Shown piece by piece: positions 10,296-18,605 of a DNA stretch of 64,000 bases. How positions within the stretch are numbered: position 1 is the stretch's first letter; each line of letters opens with the position of its first letter. Below the pieces are notes generated by a model that did no database searches, was not told the DNA's origin, and saw only the letters and a list, made by a program, of their open reading frames with translations. Position numbers and translations under genes: made by a program. This DNA comes from Polynucleobacter sp. MWH-Braz-FAM2G (GTDB taxonomy: Bacteria > Pseudomonadota > Gammaproteobacteria > Burkholderiales > Burkholderiaceae): the NCBI RefSeq assembly GCF_018687635.1, contig NZ_CP061300.1, positions 2,005,424 through 2,069,423 on the forward strand, in the 5' to 3' direction.

Positions 10296-10937
10296 ATGCA
10301 CGTAAGCCCTCAGCAACTTAAACTCAGTATTGGTCGTACGCTTTTGCGTTTAATGCCGCTGATTTTGATGGGGGTCCTAACCTTAGCTACTTTTTGGTTA
10401 GTGCAAAAAAATACTCCTCCTGATAAACCCGCCTTAGAACGAGTACGTCTTCATGAACCTGATTACACAATCAGAGATGGGGCACTATCAGCTCTAAATG
10501 AACTAGGCACTACTAAGTATCGGATCTTAGGCGTTAAGGTGACCCACTACGATGACGATGCATCTATTGATATTCAGGCGCCACGAATGCGCTTGTTTCA
10601 AACAGATAAGCCTCCGGTGACCGTCAGATCAGACACTGGACATCTCGATGGCGACCTCACCATACTGGATTTATTTGATAACGCAACCATTTTTCGTCCA
10701 GCCCAAGAAGCTACTGCAACCCAAGCGGCTACCCTGAGAATGTTAGCCAGCTCAAGCTACTTCAAAGTTTTAATTAATGATGACATTATTGAAACCAATA
10801 AGCCAGTTACCCTTCAGCAAGGTATGTCGATCATGAGCTCGACTGACGGCGGGATATTTAATAATGTAGAACAAAGTATGGTGCTCACCGGCCAAGTTAA
10901 GGGTCGTATTGAACGTGCGCCAAAGAGCACTCAATAA
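10296..10937 (+). CDS. lptC: LPS export protein LptC
   Basis: LptC is the bitopic inner-membrane protein that receives LPS from LptB2FG and hands it to LptA. The 213-residue protein has one N-terminal membrane helix (about residues 16-37) followed by a periplasmic domain rich in short beta strands, consistent with the LptC jelly-roll fold. Sequence similarity within the family is low; identification rests on topology, size and the kdsC-lptC-lptA-lptB order. ATG at 10296 follows the kdsC stop by 3 bases. Confidence 0.93.
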   Translation: MHVSPQQLKLSIGRTLLRLMPLILMGVLTLATFWLVQKNTPPDKPALERVRLHEPDYTIRDGALSALNELGTTKYRILGVKVTHYDDDASIDIQAPRMRLFQTDKPPVTVRSDTGHLDGDLTILDLFDNATIFRPAQEATATQAATLRMLASSSYFKVLINDDIIETNKPVTLQQGMSIMSSTDGGIFNNVEQSMVLTGQVKGRIERAPKSTQ

Positions 10938-10938
10938 A

Positions 10939-11514
10939 ATGATTTCAATGAATCCTCTTCTGACTCGTACCACTTTGCAAGGCCTATTTGTCATCCTGGG
11001 TCTATTGTTTGCAAACTATAGTTTTGCTGAAAAAGCTGATCAAGATAAGCCAGTTATCTTGGAGGCTGAGAAAGTATCCGTTAACGACGTCAAACAGGTC
11101 TATGACCTCAATGGTCAAGTACTTCTCATTAAGGGAAGTATTGTTGTTACAGGCGAGGATGGGCACATTACGGTTGATCCACAGGGGTATGAGTTTGTGG
11201 ATGTAGTCGGCACACCAGAAGCGGTTGCAAGCTTTAGACAGCGTCGCGAAGGCTTAGCAGATGAGTTCATGCAGGGACGAGGTGCTCAAGTTACCTATGA
11301 TGCGAAGAGCGAGTTTCTAACGCTCACTGGTGATGCTAGTTTGAAGCGCTTACTTAATATGCAAATGATTGATCAATTGAAGGGCTGGCAAATTGAGTAC
11401 GATGATGTAAAACAGTACTATCGGGTTGTACCCCCCAAAGATGCAAAACCAGAAGACCTACCTTTAGCAAGAGCGATTCTTTCACCAAGACGAAAAGCAA
11501 CCTTAGAGAAATGA
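10939..11514 (+). CDS. lptA: LPS transport periplasmic protein LptA
   Basis: LptA forms the periplasmic bridge that carries LPS to LptDE. ATG at 10939 lies one base after the lptC stop and gives a 191-residue protein with a clear Sec signal peptide (hydrophobic [14 protein letters not shown], cleavage after about residue 32). An ATG at 10948 would also work. A reading beginning inside lptC at 10909 is less likely because it adds charged residues ahead of the signal peptide. The mature part is the repeated beta-strand OstA domain (for example [20 protein letters not shown]). Its stop overlaps the lptB start (ATGA). Confidence 0.94.
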   Translation: MISMNPLLTRTTLQGLFVILGLLFANYSFAEKADQDKPVILEAEKVSVNDVKQVYDLNGQVLLIKGSIVVTGEDGHITVDPQGYEFVDVVGTPEAVASFRQRREGLADEFMQGRGAQVTYDAKSEFLTLTGDASLKRLLNMQMIDQLKGWQIEYDDVKQYYRVVPPKDAKPEDLPLARAILSPRRKATLEK

Positions 11515-12278
11515 CAGCGGATACCATTCAAGCCAATAGCACCCCTACGCTAAGCGCTCATCACCTACAGAAGCGTTACGGCTCAAGAACTGTAGTTCGA
11601 GATGTATCCGTACAAGTCAAATGCGGCGAAGTTGTAGGTCTACTTGGGCCTAATGGCGCCGGCAAAACCACCTCTTTCTATATGATTGTTGGGCTAGTGC
11701 CACTCGATGGTGGAAACATTATTTTGGATGGCGCAGACATCACGCATCTTCCCATTCATGAAAGAGCTCGAATGGGTCTCTCTTATCTGCCGCAAGAAGC
11801 ATCCGTTTTTCGAAAATTAAATGTGGCCGAAAATATCCAAGCTGTTCTTGAGCTACAAGTTCACGGCGGCAAGCCCCTTAGCAAGGCGGAGATTAGCCAT
11901 CGCTTAGATGAACTTTTAGGTGAACTCCAAATTAGTCATCTTCGCAATAATCCTGCCCTATCTTTATCGGGCGGAGAACGCAGGCGAGTCGAAATTGCCA
12001 GGGCCCTTGCTTCACAGCCAAAATTTATCTTGTTAGACGAACCCTTTGCTGGCGTTGACCCTATTGCAGTTGGGGAAATTCAGCGAATAGTCCGCTTTTT
12101 AAGAGATCGCGATATCGGGGTATTAATCACTGACCACAATGTTCGCGAAACACTGGGCATCTGTGACCACGCATACATCATCAGCGAGGGCAGCGTCCTA
12201 GCCGAAGGCAAACCAGACCAGATTATTCAAAACGATGCCGTCCGAAGAGTGTATCTAGGTGAAAATTTCCGGATGTAA
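11511..12278 (+). CDS. lptB: LPS export ABC transporter ATPase LptB
   Basis: LptB is the cytoplasmic ATPase that powers LPS extraction by LptFG. The 255-residue protein has Walker [10 protein letters not shown] near 44-52, the signature [14 protein letters not shown] near 151-164, Walker [13 protein letters not shown] near 170-181 and the switch histidine in LITDHN near 206. The ATGA overlap with lptA implies translational coupling. In E. coli and most Burkholderiales rpoN comes next; here the next gene is hpf after a 191-base gap. Confidence 0.97.
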   Translation: MTADTIQANSTPTLSAHHLQKRYGSRTVVRDVSVQVKCGEVVGLLGPNGAGKTTSFYMIVGLVPLDGGNIILDGADITHLPIHERARMGLSYLPQEASVFRKLNVAENIQAVLELQVHGGKPLSKAEISHRLDELLGELQISHLRNNPALSLSGGERRRVEIARALASQPKFILLDEPFAGVDPIAVGEIQRIVRFLRDRDIGVLITDHNVRETLGICDHAYIISEGSVLAEGKPDQIIQNDAVRRVYLGENFRM

Positions 12279-12469
12279 ATCTGGAAGAATCCCCACATTT
12301 AATGCAATAAAAATTAGTTACCCCCCTTGGTTTTCAGCAAATTCACTGATACGCTGGAGGTTCATGGTTTATTTTCCAAAAAAAACAGTCAAAAGATTTC
12401 AGGGGCCCGCTGCGCACCCCGGGTATCAGCATGCGCACGCATCTATAGTATTTATCAAAGGAGTTGCTC
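12279..12469 (+). promoter_or_regulatory. lptB-hpf intergenic region with palindrome and possible promoter
   Basis: This 191-base gap holds no credible gene; the translation in the open frame shows no similarity to RpoN or any family I recognise. It contains a 12-base perfect palindrome ATGCG-CA-CGCAT at 12431-12442, a possible -10 hexamer TATAGT at 12444-12449 without a good -35, and the ribosome-binding site AAAGGAG at 12457-12463, 6 bases ahead of the hpf ATG. The palindrome next to the -10 could be an operator, but this is inferred only from position and symmetry. Confidence 0.35.
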
Positions 12470-12793
12470 ATGAATTTGAAAATTAATAGCCGCCATGTTG
12501 AAGTTACACCCGCTATGCGTTCTCACCTTGAGGCGGGGCTAGCTAAAATTCGTAAGCACTTCGATCACGTCATTGATGCCTCCGCCTTTTTGGTGGTCGA
12601 TAAAGCCAAAGAGAAAGACTTACGCCAAAGCGCCGAGATAACCATTCACCTCAAAGGTAAGGATCTATTCGCAGAAGCACACAACGCCGACCTGTATCAC
12701 GCTATGGACGCAGTAGTCGATAAACTCGAGCGCCAAGTAGTTAAACACAAAGAAAAGATTCAGGATCATCATCACGAAAAGCATTTTGAGTAA
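12470..12793 (+). CDS. hpf: Ribosome hibernation promoting factor (short form)
   Basis: HPF binds the 30S decoding region and promotes 100S ribosome dimers in stationary phase. The ATG at 12470 is chosen over an upstream TTG because AAAGGAG sits 6 bases before it. The 107-residue product begins MNLKINSRHVEVTPAMRSHL and ends in a His-rich tail. It has only the ribosome-binding domain of the YfiA/HPF family and lacks the extra C-terminal dimerisation domain of long HPF. It precedes ptsN, as usual for this locus. Confidence 0.93.
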   Translation: MNLKINSRHVEVTPAMRSHLEAGLAKIRKHFDHVIDASAFLVVDKAKEKDLRQSAEITIHLKGKDLFAEAHNADLYHAMDAVVDKLERQVVKHKEKIQDHHHEKHFE

Positions 12794-12826
12794 TCTTGAC
12801 CGTCAGGACACCTATAATCAATTCAC

Positions 12827-13288
12827 ATGAATGCCCTGACCAATCTTTTTACCCCTGACTGCATTGCATTGGACGTCCCTGCGAAAAGCAGAGCCGATGC
12901 ATTTGCAGCCGCAGGAGAGTTATTTGCCAAGCAAACGGGAATCGATGCAAACTCTGTAGTCGGATTTCTCAATGCTCGCGAAGATTTAGGCTCTACCGCT
13001 CTCGGAGCTGGTGTCGCCATACCCCATGGTCGAGTAAAAGGTCTTAAACAGCCAAGCGCTGCCTTTATGAGGCTCCAAGAACCGATTGAGTTTGCTGCCC
13101 CAGACGGTGATGCAGTATCTGTTTTGATCTTTCTATTAGTACCCGAAAAGGCTACTCAACAGCATTTAGAAATCCTATCTTCTATCGCGCAATTACTTTC
13201 TGACGCTGACGCCCGAGAAACTCTGTCTTCCACAAATGATCCCTCAACTGTTCGCGAACTATTGCAACATTGGGGTACGGCAAAATGA
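12827..13288 (+). CDS. ptsN: Nitrogen-PTS EIIA protein PtsN
   Basis: PtsN is the phosphoacceptor EIIA(Ntr) of the regulatory nitrogen PTS, affecting potassium transport and other targets by protein contact. The 153-residue protein has a PTS EIIA type-2 domain; the phosphorylated histidine is in [10 protein letters not shown] near residues 64-73. It overlaps hprK by ATGA. No sugar permease is encoded nearby, so it acts as a regulatory output. Its likely phosphodonor HPr is encoded at 46.4-46.7 kb in this window. Confidence 0.95.
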   Translation: MNALTNLFTPDCIALDVPAKSRADAFAAAGELFAKQTGIDANSVVGFLNAREDLGSTALGAGVAIPHGRVKGLKQPSAAFMRLQEPIEFAAPDGDAVSVLIFLLVPEKATQQHLEILSSIAQLLSDADARETLSSTNDPSTVRELLQHWGTAK

Positions 13289-14271
13289 CGCAGCCTTTAC
13301 TCCTAGATGGAGTGACTGCGCAGCAGATTTTTGATGACAATGTTTCAGATTTAAAACTTTCCTGGATTGGCGGCCTAGAAGGCGCCGATCGCACGTTCCC
13401 GCCAGAAGCCGTAAAAGCGGCGGCAGCCAGCTCGGACCTAGTGGGTCACTTAAACCTCATTCATCCAAGTCGAATTCAAATTTTTGGTGAGCAAGAGGTT
13501 GACTATCACGCCGCACTAGAAGCAAAACAAAGACAGGAACAAATTGCTAACCTGATCTCAAAGACTCCACCTTGTGTCATTGTGGCCGACGGTAAAGCTG
13601 CAGACCCTGACTTACAGTTATTTTGTCAGCGCTCATCTACACCCTTATTTACTACCGCCATCTCTGCCGCTGAAGTCATCGATCATCTGCGCACTTATCT
13701 AACTAAAATTGGCGCCCCACAAATCACAATGCATGGTGTCTTTATGGACATTCTGGGCTTAGGTGTTTTGTTAACTGGTGAATCTGGCTTAGGCAAAAGT
13801 GAGTTAGGGCTTGAACTGATTTCTCGGGGGCATGGTCTAGTCGCTGATGATGCAGTTGACTTCTCCCGTCTTGGACCGGACTATATCGAGGGTCGCTGCC
13901 CAGTAATCTTGCGCAATCTTCTCGAAGTACGTGGCTTGGGTTTGCTAGATATTCGTACTATTTTTGGCGAGACAGCCGTACGTCGTAAATTAAAGCTGCG
14001 CCTCATAGTGCAGCTTGTTCGCAGAACTGATGGCGAATTCGAACGCCTTCCTCTCGAAGCGCAACATATTGATGTACTTGGCATCCCCATTCGCACTGTA
14101 AAGATTCAGGTTGCCGCAGGTCGAAACTTAGCTGTACTTGTTGAGGCGGCTGTGCGCAATACGATTTTGCAGTTGCGCGGCATCGATACCCTAAAAGAAT
14201 TCATTGAACGTCAACGCCAACAAATGAACGTTGAGGCCGAAACCACAAAGTCACAAGGTCGCTTACTCTAA
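13285..14271 (+). CDS. hprK: HPr kinase/phosphorylase
   Basis: HprK phosphorylates and dephosphorylates a serine of HPr. ATG at 13285 overlaps the ptsN stop and gives 328 residues, close to the usual 310-330; a TTG 15 bases upstream is less likely. The P-loop GESGLGKS is at 165-172, with a conserved HGVF segment just before it and the HprK signature [11 protein letters not shown] near 214-224. The presence of HprK fits the Ser46 in the HPr of this window. The gene is followed 3 bases later by rapZ. Confidence 0.96.
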   Translation: MTQPLLLDGVTAQQIFDDNVSDLKLSWIGGLEGADRTFPPEAVKAAAASSDLVGHLNLIHPSRIQIFGEQEVDYHAALEAKQRQEQIANLISKTPPCVIVADGKAADPDLQLFCQRSSTPLFTTAISAAEVIDHLRTYLTKIGAPQITMHGVFMDILGLGVLLTGESGLGKSELGLELISRGHGLVADDAVDFSRLGPDYIEGRCPVILRNLLEVRGLGLLDIRTIFGETAVRRKLKLRLIVQLVRRTDGEFERLPLEAQHIDVLGIPIRTVKIQVAAGRNLAVLVEAAVRNTILQLRGIDTLKEFIERQRQQMNVEAETTKSQGRLL

Positions 14272-14274
14272 GCC

Positions 14275-15165
14275 ATGCAAATTAATCTGATTACCGGAAT
14301 CTCAGGCTCAGGTAAATCAGTAGCTCTGAGAGCTTTTGAGGATGCGGGCTACGATTGTGTCGACAATCTACCAGTTTCTCTTCTAGAAAATCTCATCTCC
14401 ACTCTTCAAAGCGAGAAATGCGAACAGGTTGCTGTCGCTATTGATGCACGACGCGGGCAATCTATAGCAGATCTCCCATCCATTCTTGAAAATTTACGAC
14501 AACATCATCAGGTGCGGGTGGTTTTCTTGAATGCAGATACCAATACTCTGGTGCAACGTTTTTCCGAGACTCGCCGCCGTCATCCGTTATTTAAAGGCTC
14601 CAAGCAATCTCAATCAGCAACTCTGATCGAAGCGATTGACAGGGAGCGTAGCTTATTAGAGCCCCTACGCGCCCAAGCACACAGCATTGATACTAGCAAC
14701 ATCCCTGCGCATGCATTGCGCTCTTGGATTCAGGATCTTCTCAAAGACAAGCCCATTGGTCTTACTGTAGTCTTCGAATCATTTGGCTTTAAAAAAGGTG
14801 TACCTAGCGAAGCCGACTTAGTCTTTGATGTGCGCTGCTTACCTAATCCTCACTATGACAAAGAATTAAGACCTCTCACCGGCAATGACAAACTCGTTAG
14901 AGAGTTTTTAGAAAAAATTCCAGAAGTGGTCAATATGGAGGCAGATATCACGCAGTTCATTCATCGCTGGCTGCCTCATTACATTGCTGATGGGCGCAGT
15001 TATTTAACGGTTGCCATTGGATGCACCGGAGGTCAACACCGCTCCGTATACCTTGTCAATCGTCTAAGTGAATACTTTCGCAACCAAAAAGATTACGACA
15101 ATCTTCAGCTTAACTTTTTAGATCGCCACCGCGAACTAGATTCAATCCCTGCAACAAAACCTTAA
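14275..15165 (+). CDS. rapZ: RNase adapter protein RapZ (P-loop ATPase family)
   Basis: In enterics RapZ binds GlmZ small RNA and guides RNase E, setting GlmS (glucosamine-6-phosphate) levels. The 296-residue protein has the P-loop GISGSGKS at 8-15. The C-terminal domain carries the signature SFGFKKGVPSEADLVFDVR (about 165-183) and the GCTGGQHRSV motif near 245. Whether the small-RNA role holds in this lineage is not known from sequence. Its last 56 bases overlap the convergent mutY 3' end. Confidence 0.94.
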   Translation: MQINLITGISGSGKSVALRAFEDAGYDCVDNLPVSLLENLISTLQSEKCEQVAVAIDARRGQSIADLPSILENLRQHHQVRVVFLNADTNTLVQRFSETRRRHPLFKGSKQSQSATLIEAIDRERSLLEPLRAQAHSIDTSNIPAHALRSWIQDLLKDKPIGLTVVFESFGFKKGVPSEADLVFDVRCLPNPHYDKELRPLTGNDKLVREFLEKIPEVVNMEADITQFIHRWLPHYIADGRSYLTVAIGCTGGQHRSVYLVNRLSEYFRNQKDYDNLQLNFLDRHRELDSIPATKP

Positions 15166-16255
15166 TAGGCTGCGGTAACCCGTAGCGACCTAACTGAGCT
15201 AAGGGCACCCATTTCAGATCCGAATTTAAAAATTGGAACTCTGTTGGGGAGCTTGTCTGCCAAATATGCATCCATAAGCGTCGATGAGTAAAGACATGCT
15301 TTATTTCATTTGTCTTCTTTATCCCCTTACATACCTTCATCAGCTGCGCCAAGCTTTCTTTAGGGAGCTCACTTGCTAAAAATTCTTTAAGATTTAAATC
15401 ACTGCTCTTGGAACTCAATTCCCTCGCCGACCAGGATGACTCGGGTAGGGACCAAAGGCCGCCCCAGATAGCCTTATCAGGACGCTTTTGCAATAGAACA
15501 GAATTTCCGCAACGGATTAACAACATATTGCAATCAAATTCTGGCGATTTAATCTTAACCGTTTTTTTCGGGAACAAGAGTGCTTGCCCACTTAAATTGG
15601 CCTGACAATCTCTTGCAAAAGGACATCTTTTTTCAGAGTCCAAACAAACTGGTTTGCGTGAGGTGCACCAGGTAGCCCCAAAATCCATTAACGCTTGTGT
15701 GTAGACAGGCATATCACCAGAATTGGATGGCAATAAATCGGTTGCCAAGGACCAAAGATTGTCACTTACCGCCTTATCCTGAATGACACCTTCGATTGCA
15801 AATAGACGGGCTATGATGCGCTTAACATTTGCATCCAAAATTGGGGCGCGCTCATGAAAAGCAAATGCAGCAATTGCTCCGGCGGTAGATCGTCCAATGC
15901 CTTTTAATTGCTCAAGCAAGCTAGGGTCACTTGGAAATGATCCGGCAAACTCTGACATCACTTGTTTTGCACAGGCATGTAAATTTCTAGCACGCGAGTA
16001 GTAGCCCAAGCCAGCCCATTCAGCCAATACATCATCGATTTTGGCAGCGGCTAATTTTTTAACTGTTGGAAATCGTTTCATAAAACGAGGGTATCTCTCC
16101 AGCACTGTAGCAACCTGAGTTTGTTGCAACATGATCTCTGAAACCCAAACTGCATAAGGATCCCGATTACCCTGCCAAGGCAAGCCCGATCGTCCGCTAT
16201 TCGCATGCCAGGCAATTAACTTTGGCGCAAAAGTTTTGATTAGCGTTTTTGACAT
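15110..16255 (-). CDS. mutY: A/G-specific adenine DNA glycosylase MutY
   Basis: MutY removes adenine mispaired with 8-oxoguanine. ATG at 16255 gives 381 residues; a TTG at 16264 is an alternative. The helix-hairpin-helix region with LKGIGRSTAGAI (about 113-124), the catalytic glutamate in EIMLQQTQV and the aspartate in ILDANVKRI are present, as is a C-terminal NUDIX-like 8-oxoG recognition domain. The four iron-sulfur cysteines are Cys197, 204, 211 and 217, a C-x6-C-x6-C-x5-C pattern instead of the usual C-x6-C-x2-C-x5-C. It overlaps mutM by 16 bases and the rapZ 3' end by 56. Confidence 0.95.
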   Translation of the reverse strand: MSKTLIKTFAPKLIAWHANSGRSGLPWQGNRDPYAVWVSEIMLQQTQVATVLERYPRFMKRFPTVKKLAAAKIDDVLAEWAGLGYYSRARNLHACAKQVMSEFAGSFPSDPSLLEQLKGIGRSTAGAIAAFAFHERAPILDANVKRIIARLFAIEGVIQDKAVSDNLWSLATDLLPSNSGDMPVYTQALMDFGATWCTSRKPVCLDSEKRCPFARDCQANLSGQALLFPKKTVKIKSPEFDCNMLLIRCGNSVLLQKRPDKAIWGGLWSLPESSWSARELSSKSSDLNLKEFLASELPKESLAQLMKVCKGIKKTNEIKHVFTHRRLWMHIWQTSSPTEFQFLNSDLKWVPLAQLGRYGLPQPIKVLLQGLNLVRGGDLKS

Positions 16256-17076
16256 TGAGGACAAAAATAAGTGGATCGCTGACCTTGTACTATCTGGCTA
16301 ATGGGCGTTCCACATACCTTACATGGCAAACCTTTGCGATCATAGACTTTAGTTTGAACCATAAAGTGGCCTGGGTCTCCATCACTATTTACAAAGTCTT
16401 TTAATGAACTACCGCCAGCATCAATTGCTTTTTTTAGTATGGACCTGACGGCCTGCGCCAAACGAGAGCACTGCGGTCGAGTCAGTTTGCCAGCGGCTTT
16501 AGCTGGATGAACTCCAGCCTCAAATAAACTTTCTGAACAATAAATATTCCCAACACCAACAACAGCTTGCCCAGCCAAAAGAAACTGCTTAACGGCCACA
16601 CTCCGCTTACGAGACATTTGATACAAAATGTCTGTGCCTAGCTCACCAGAAAATTCTGGAGAAAATGGCTCCACTCCTAGCTTTTGTAAAAGAGCAAAGT
16701 TTTCAATCGGTCCTTTTGATTTAGGATGCCATAAAACAGCACCAAATTTTCTTGGATCGTGCAAACGCAAACTAAGCTTGGTGAACTCAAGAGTAACTCG
16801 ATCGTGAGTTTTTAATGGGTCCGAACTAGGGAGCACGCGTAGCGTTCCCGTCATCCCCAGATGAATTAATAAATAACCGGAATCCATCTCCAGCAACAGA
16901 TACTTGCCACGTCTCTTAATGGCATGAACTTTTTGTCCAGGCAGGTTTTTAGAAAGGCTTTTAGGAACAGGCCAACGTAAGCCTCCATCAATAATCTTGA
17001 CGGCGCTGACTTTGCGCCCCTCAAGGTGGGGGGCGATACCTAATCGGGTGACCTCTACTTCTGGAAGTTCTGGCAT
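16240..17076 (-). CDS. mutM: Formamidopyrimidine-DNA glycosylase MutM/Fpg
   Basis: MutM excises 8-oxoguanine and formamidopyrimidines and cleaves the abasic site. The 278-residue protein begins MPELPEVEVTR, which supplies the catalytic Pro1/Glu2 after Met removal. It has the conserved lysine loop before LLIHLGMTGTLRV and ends in a zinc finger with two Cys pairs (CKVC and CPQC). It is immediately upstream of mutY on the same strand with overlapping ends, so the two 8-oxoG repair enzymes are probably cotranscribed. Confidence 0.97.
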   Translation of the reverse strand: MPELPEVEVTRLGIAPHLEGRKVSAVKIIDGGLRWPVPKSLSKNLPGQKVHAIKRRGKYLLLEMDSGYLLIHLGMTGTLRVLPSSDPLKTHDRVTLEFTKLSLRLHDPRKFGAVLWHPKSKGPIENFALLQKLGVEPFSPEFSGELGTDILYQMSRKRSVAVKQFLLAGQAVVGVGNIYCSESLFEAGVHPAKAAGKLTRPQCSRLAQAVRSILKKAIDAGGSSLKDFVNSDGDPGHFMVQTKVYDRKGLPCKVCGTPISQIVQGQRSTYFCPQCQKR

Positions 17077-17111
17077 AAATGAATTGTAGATTCGCGGATT
17101 AGAATGTGCTT

Positions 17112-18599
17112 ATGAGTAAATTCACACCAAAACCTCTCTTGAGGGCTTTATTCCTAGGAACATTGGTTGCCAGCGGAATTTCATTGGCTCAGGCTCAAAC
17201 GACTCCTAATGGACTGCAAACGGGTGAAGCTGTCTTCGAGGTACTTGCCTCTGAAATTGCCCTACAACGTGGTGAGGCAGGGTTGGCTTACAACACCTAC
17301 TTAGAGATGGCCCGTCAATACAAAGATCCCAGATTGGCACAACGAGCCATGGAAATAGCCATTGCAGGCGGTTCGCCAGATTTAGCAATGGAGGCCGCAA
17401 AAACTTGGGATGAGCTATCTCCAGCTTCAGATACCAAACCCAAGGAAGTCTTCATAACGCTTTTAATCTTAAGCAATCGTTGGTCAGATGCCGTCAAACC
17501 AGCAACAGCCTTGTTAAGACAACAAACTCCCGCTCAACAAGAAAATACCCTTTTGCAGTTACAAGCCTTGCTATCCAAGGCAAAAAATGAGTCCGATGCT
17601 TTGCGCGCTTTTTATGAAATCGCCTCTACCGTCAAGACCCCTATTCAGAATCCTAGCTTGCTCTACACCTATGCCATGTCAGCAGAAAAAATGGGGCATA
17701 CGGACATCATGGAAAAAACATTGCGTGATATTTTGCGCAAGAATCCAAACGATGTGAACTCTTTAAATGCACTTGGTTATTCTCTAGCCGATCGCAATGT
17801 AAAGTTACCCGAAGCATTTGCATTGATCACTAAAGCGCATCAACTTTCTCCAAAAGATGCTTTTATTTTGGATAGCTTGGGGTGGGTAAATTTTCGGCTC
17901 GGCAAAAACTCTCTTGCCTTAGAGCAACTTCAACAAGCATTTGCTATGAAACCAGAGGCCGATATTGCTGCCCATACTGGTGAAGTGTTATGGGTGATGA
18001 ATCGCCGCCAAGAAGCTGAAGATATGTGGCGTAAAGGACAAAAATTAGATGCCAATAATCCAACCTTAAAAGAAACACTTAAACGTTTAAAACCTGATTG
18101 GGCACGAGATGATCAAATCTCAAAAGGCTCTTGGGATGGGCGATTTGCTGTCAAAGTTACTGGCTTAACAGAATCTCAAAATCAAGGGGGTTCTGGGGGC
18201 TTTTCTTTAACTCAGGATTCATTAAAAGATGTACTAGAGATACGTAACCCAATGGGCGGATCAATTGCAAAAATTACTATCACTCCTGGCGAAGCCACTC
18301 TAGAAAGCGATGGAAAAGTGGTTACAGCAATTGATGCCGACACCTTGGTACAGAATAGCTTAGGTCTACCACTTCCTGCACGCGGTCTATCCAATTGGCT
18401 GAGAGGTGAAGTACGCCCTGGAAGTGAGGCAAGCGTCGAAAGAAACTCCAAAGGTCAAGTAAGCAAAATTACTCAAGACGGTTGGGATTTAACCTATACA
18501 TGGAGCGATACTAGCCGCCTCGAGAAACTTACGATGATGCGTAGCTCAAATATTGGTTCTATCGATATTCGTCTCGTATTTGATCGTCCGAATGACTAA
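17112..18599 (+). CDS. TPR protein fused to an outer-membrane LolB domain
   Basis: The ATG at 17112 (after a possible GTG at 17106) begins a 495-residue protein with a cleavable signal peptide ending LAQAQ and no lipobox cysteine. Residues about 35-330 form tetratricopeptide repeats (for example DVNSLNALGYSLADRNVKL and the LGWVNFRLGK repeat). Residues about 340-495 match LolB, the receptor that inserts lipoproteins into the outer membrane: WDGRFAVKV, the NPMG loop (378-382 region, Met381 at the place of E. coli Leu68), LPLPARGLSNWLRG and TQDGWDLTYTW. In related genera TPR and lolB are separate genes before ispE, so this appears to be a fusion. LolB normally carries its own lipid anchor; this one seems to lack it. 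Confidence 0.85.
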   Translation: MSKFTPKPLLRALFLGTLVASGISLAQAQTTPNGLQTGEAVFEVLASEIALQRGEAGLAYNTYLEMARQYKDPRLAQRAMEIAIAGGSPDLAMEAAKTWDELSPASDTKPKEVFITLLILSNRWSDAVKPATALLRQQTPAQQENTLLQLQALLSKAKNESDALRAFYEIASTVKTPIQNPSLLYTYAMSAEKMGHTDIMEKTLRDILRKNPNDVNSLNALGYSLADRNVKLPEAFALITKAHQLSPKDAFILDSLGWVNFRLGKNSLALEQLQQAFAMKPEADIAAHTGEVLWVMNRRQEAEDMWRKGQKLDANNPTLKETLKRLKPDWARDDQISKGSWDGRFAVKVTGLTESQNQGGSGGFSLTQDSLKDVLEIRNPMGGSIAKITITPGEATLESDGKVVTAIDADTLVQNSLGLPLPARGLSNWLRGEVRPGSEASVERNSKGQVSKITQDGWDLTYTWSDTSRLEKLTMMRSSNIGSIDIRLVFDRPND

Positions 18600-18605
18600 C
18601 GCTCA

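Noticed and set aside
12259..12486. 75-codon open frame bridging the lptB-hpf gap
   Set aside because: It overlaps lptB and hpf, has no ribosome-binding site, shows no RpoN or other family similarity and has irregular composition.
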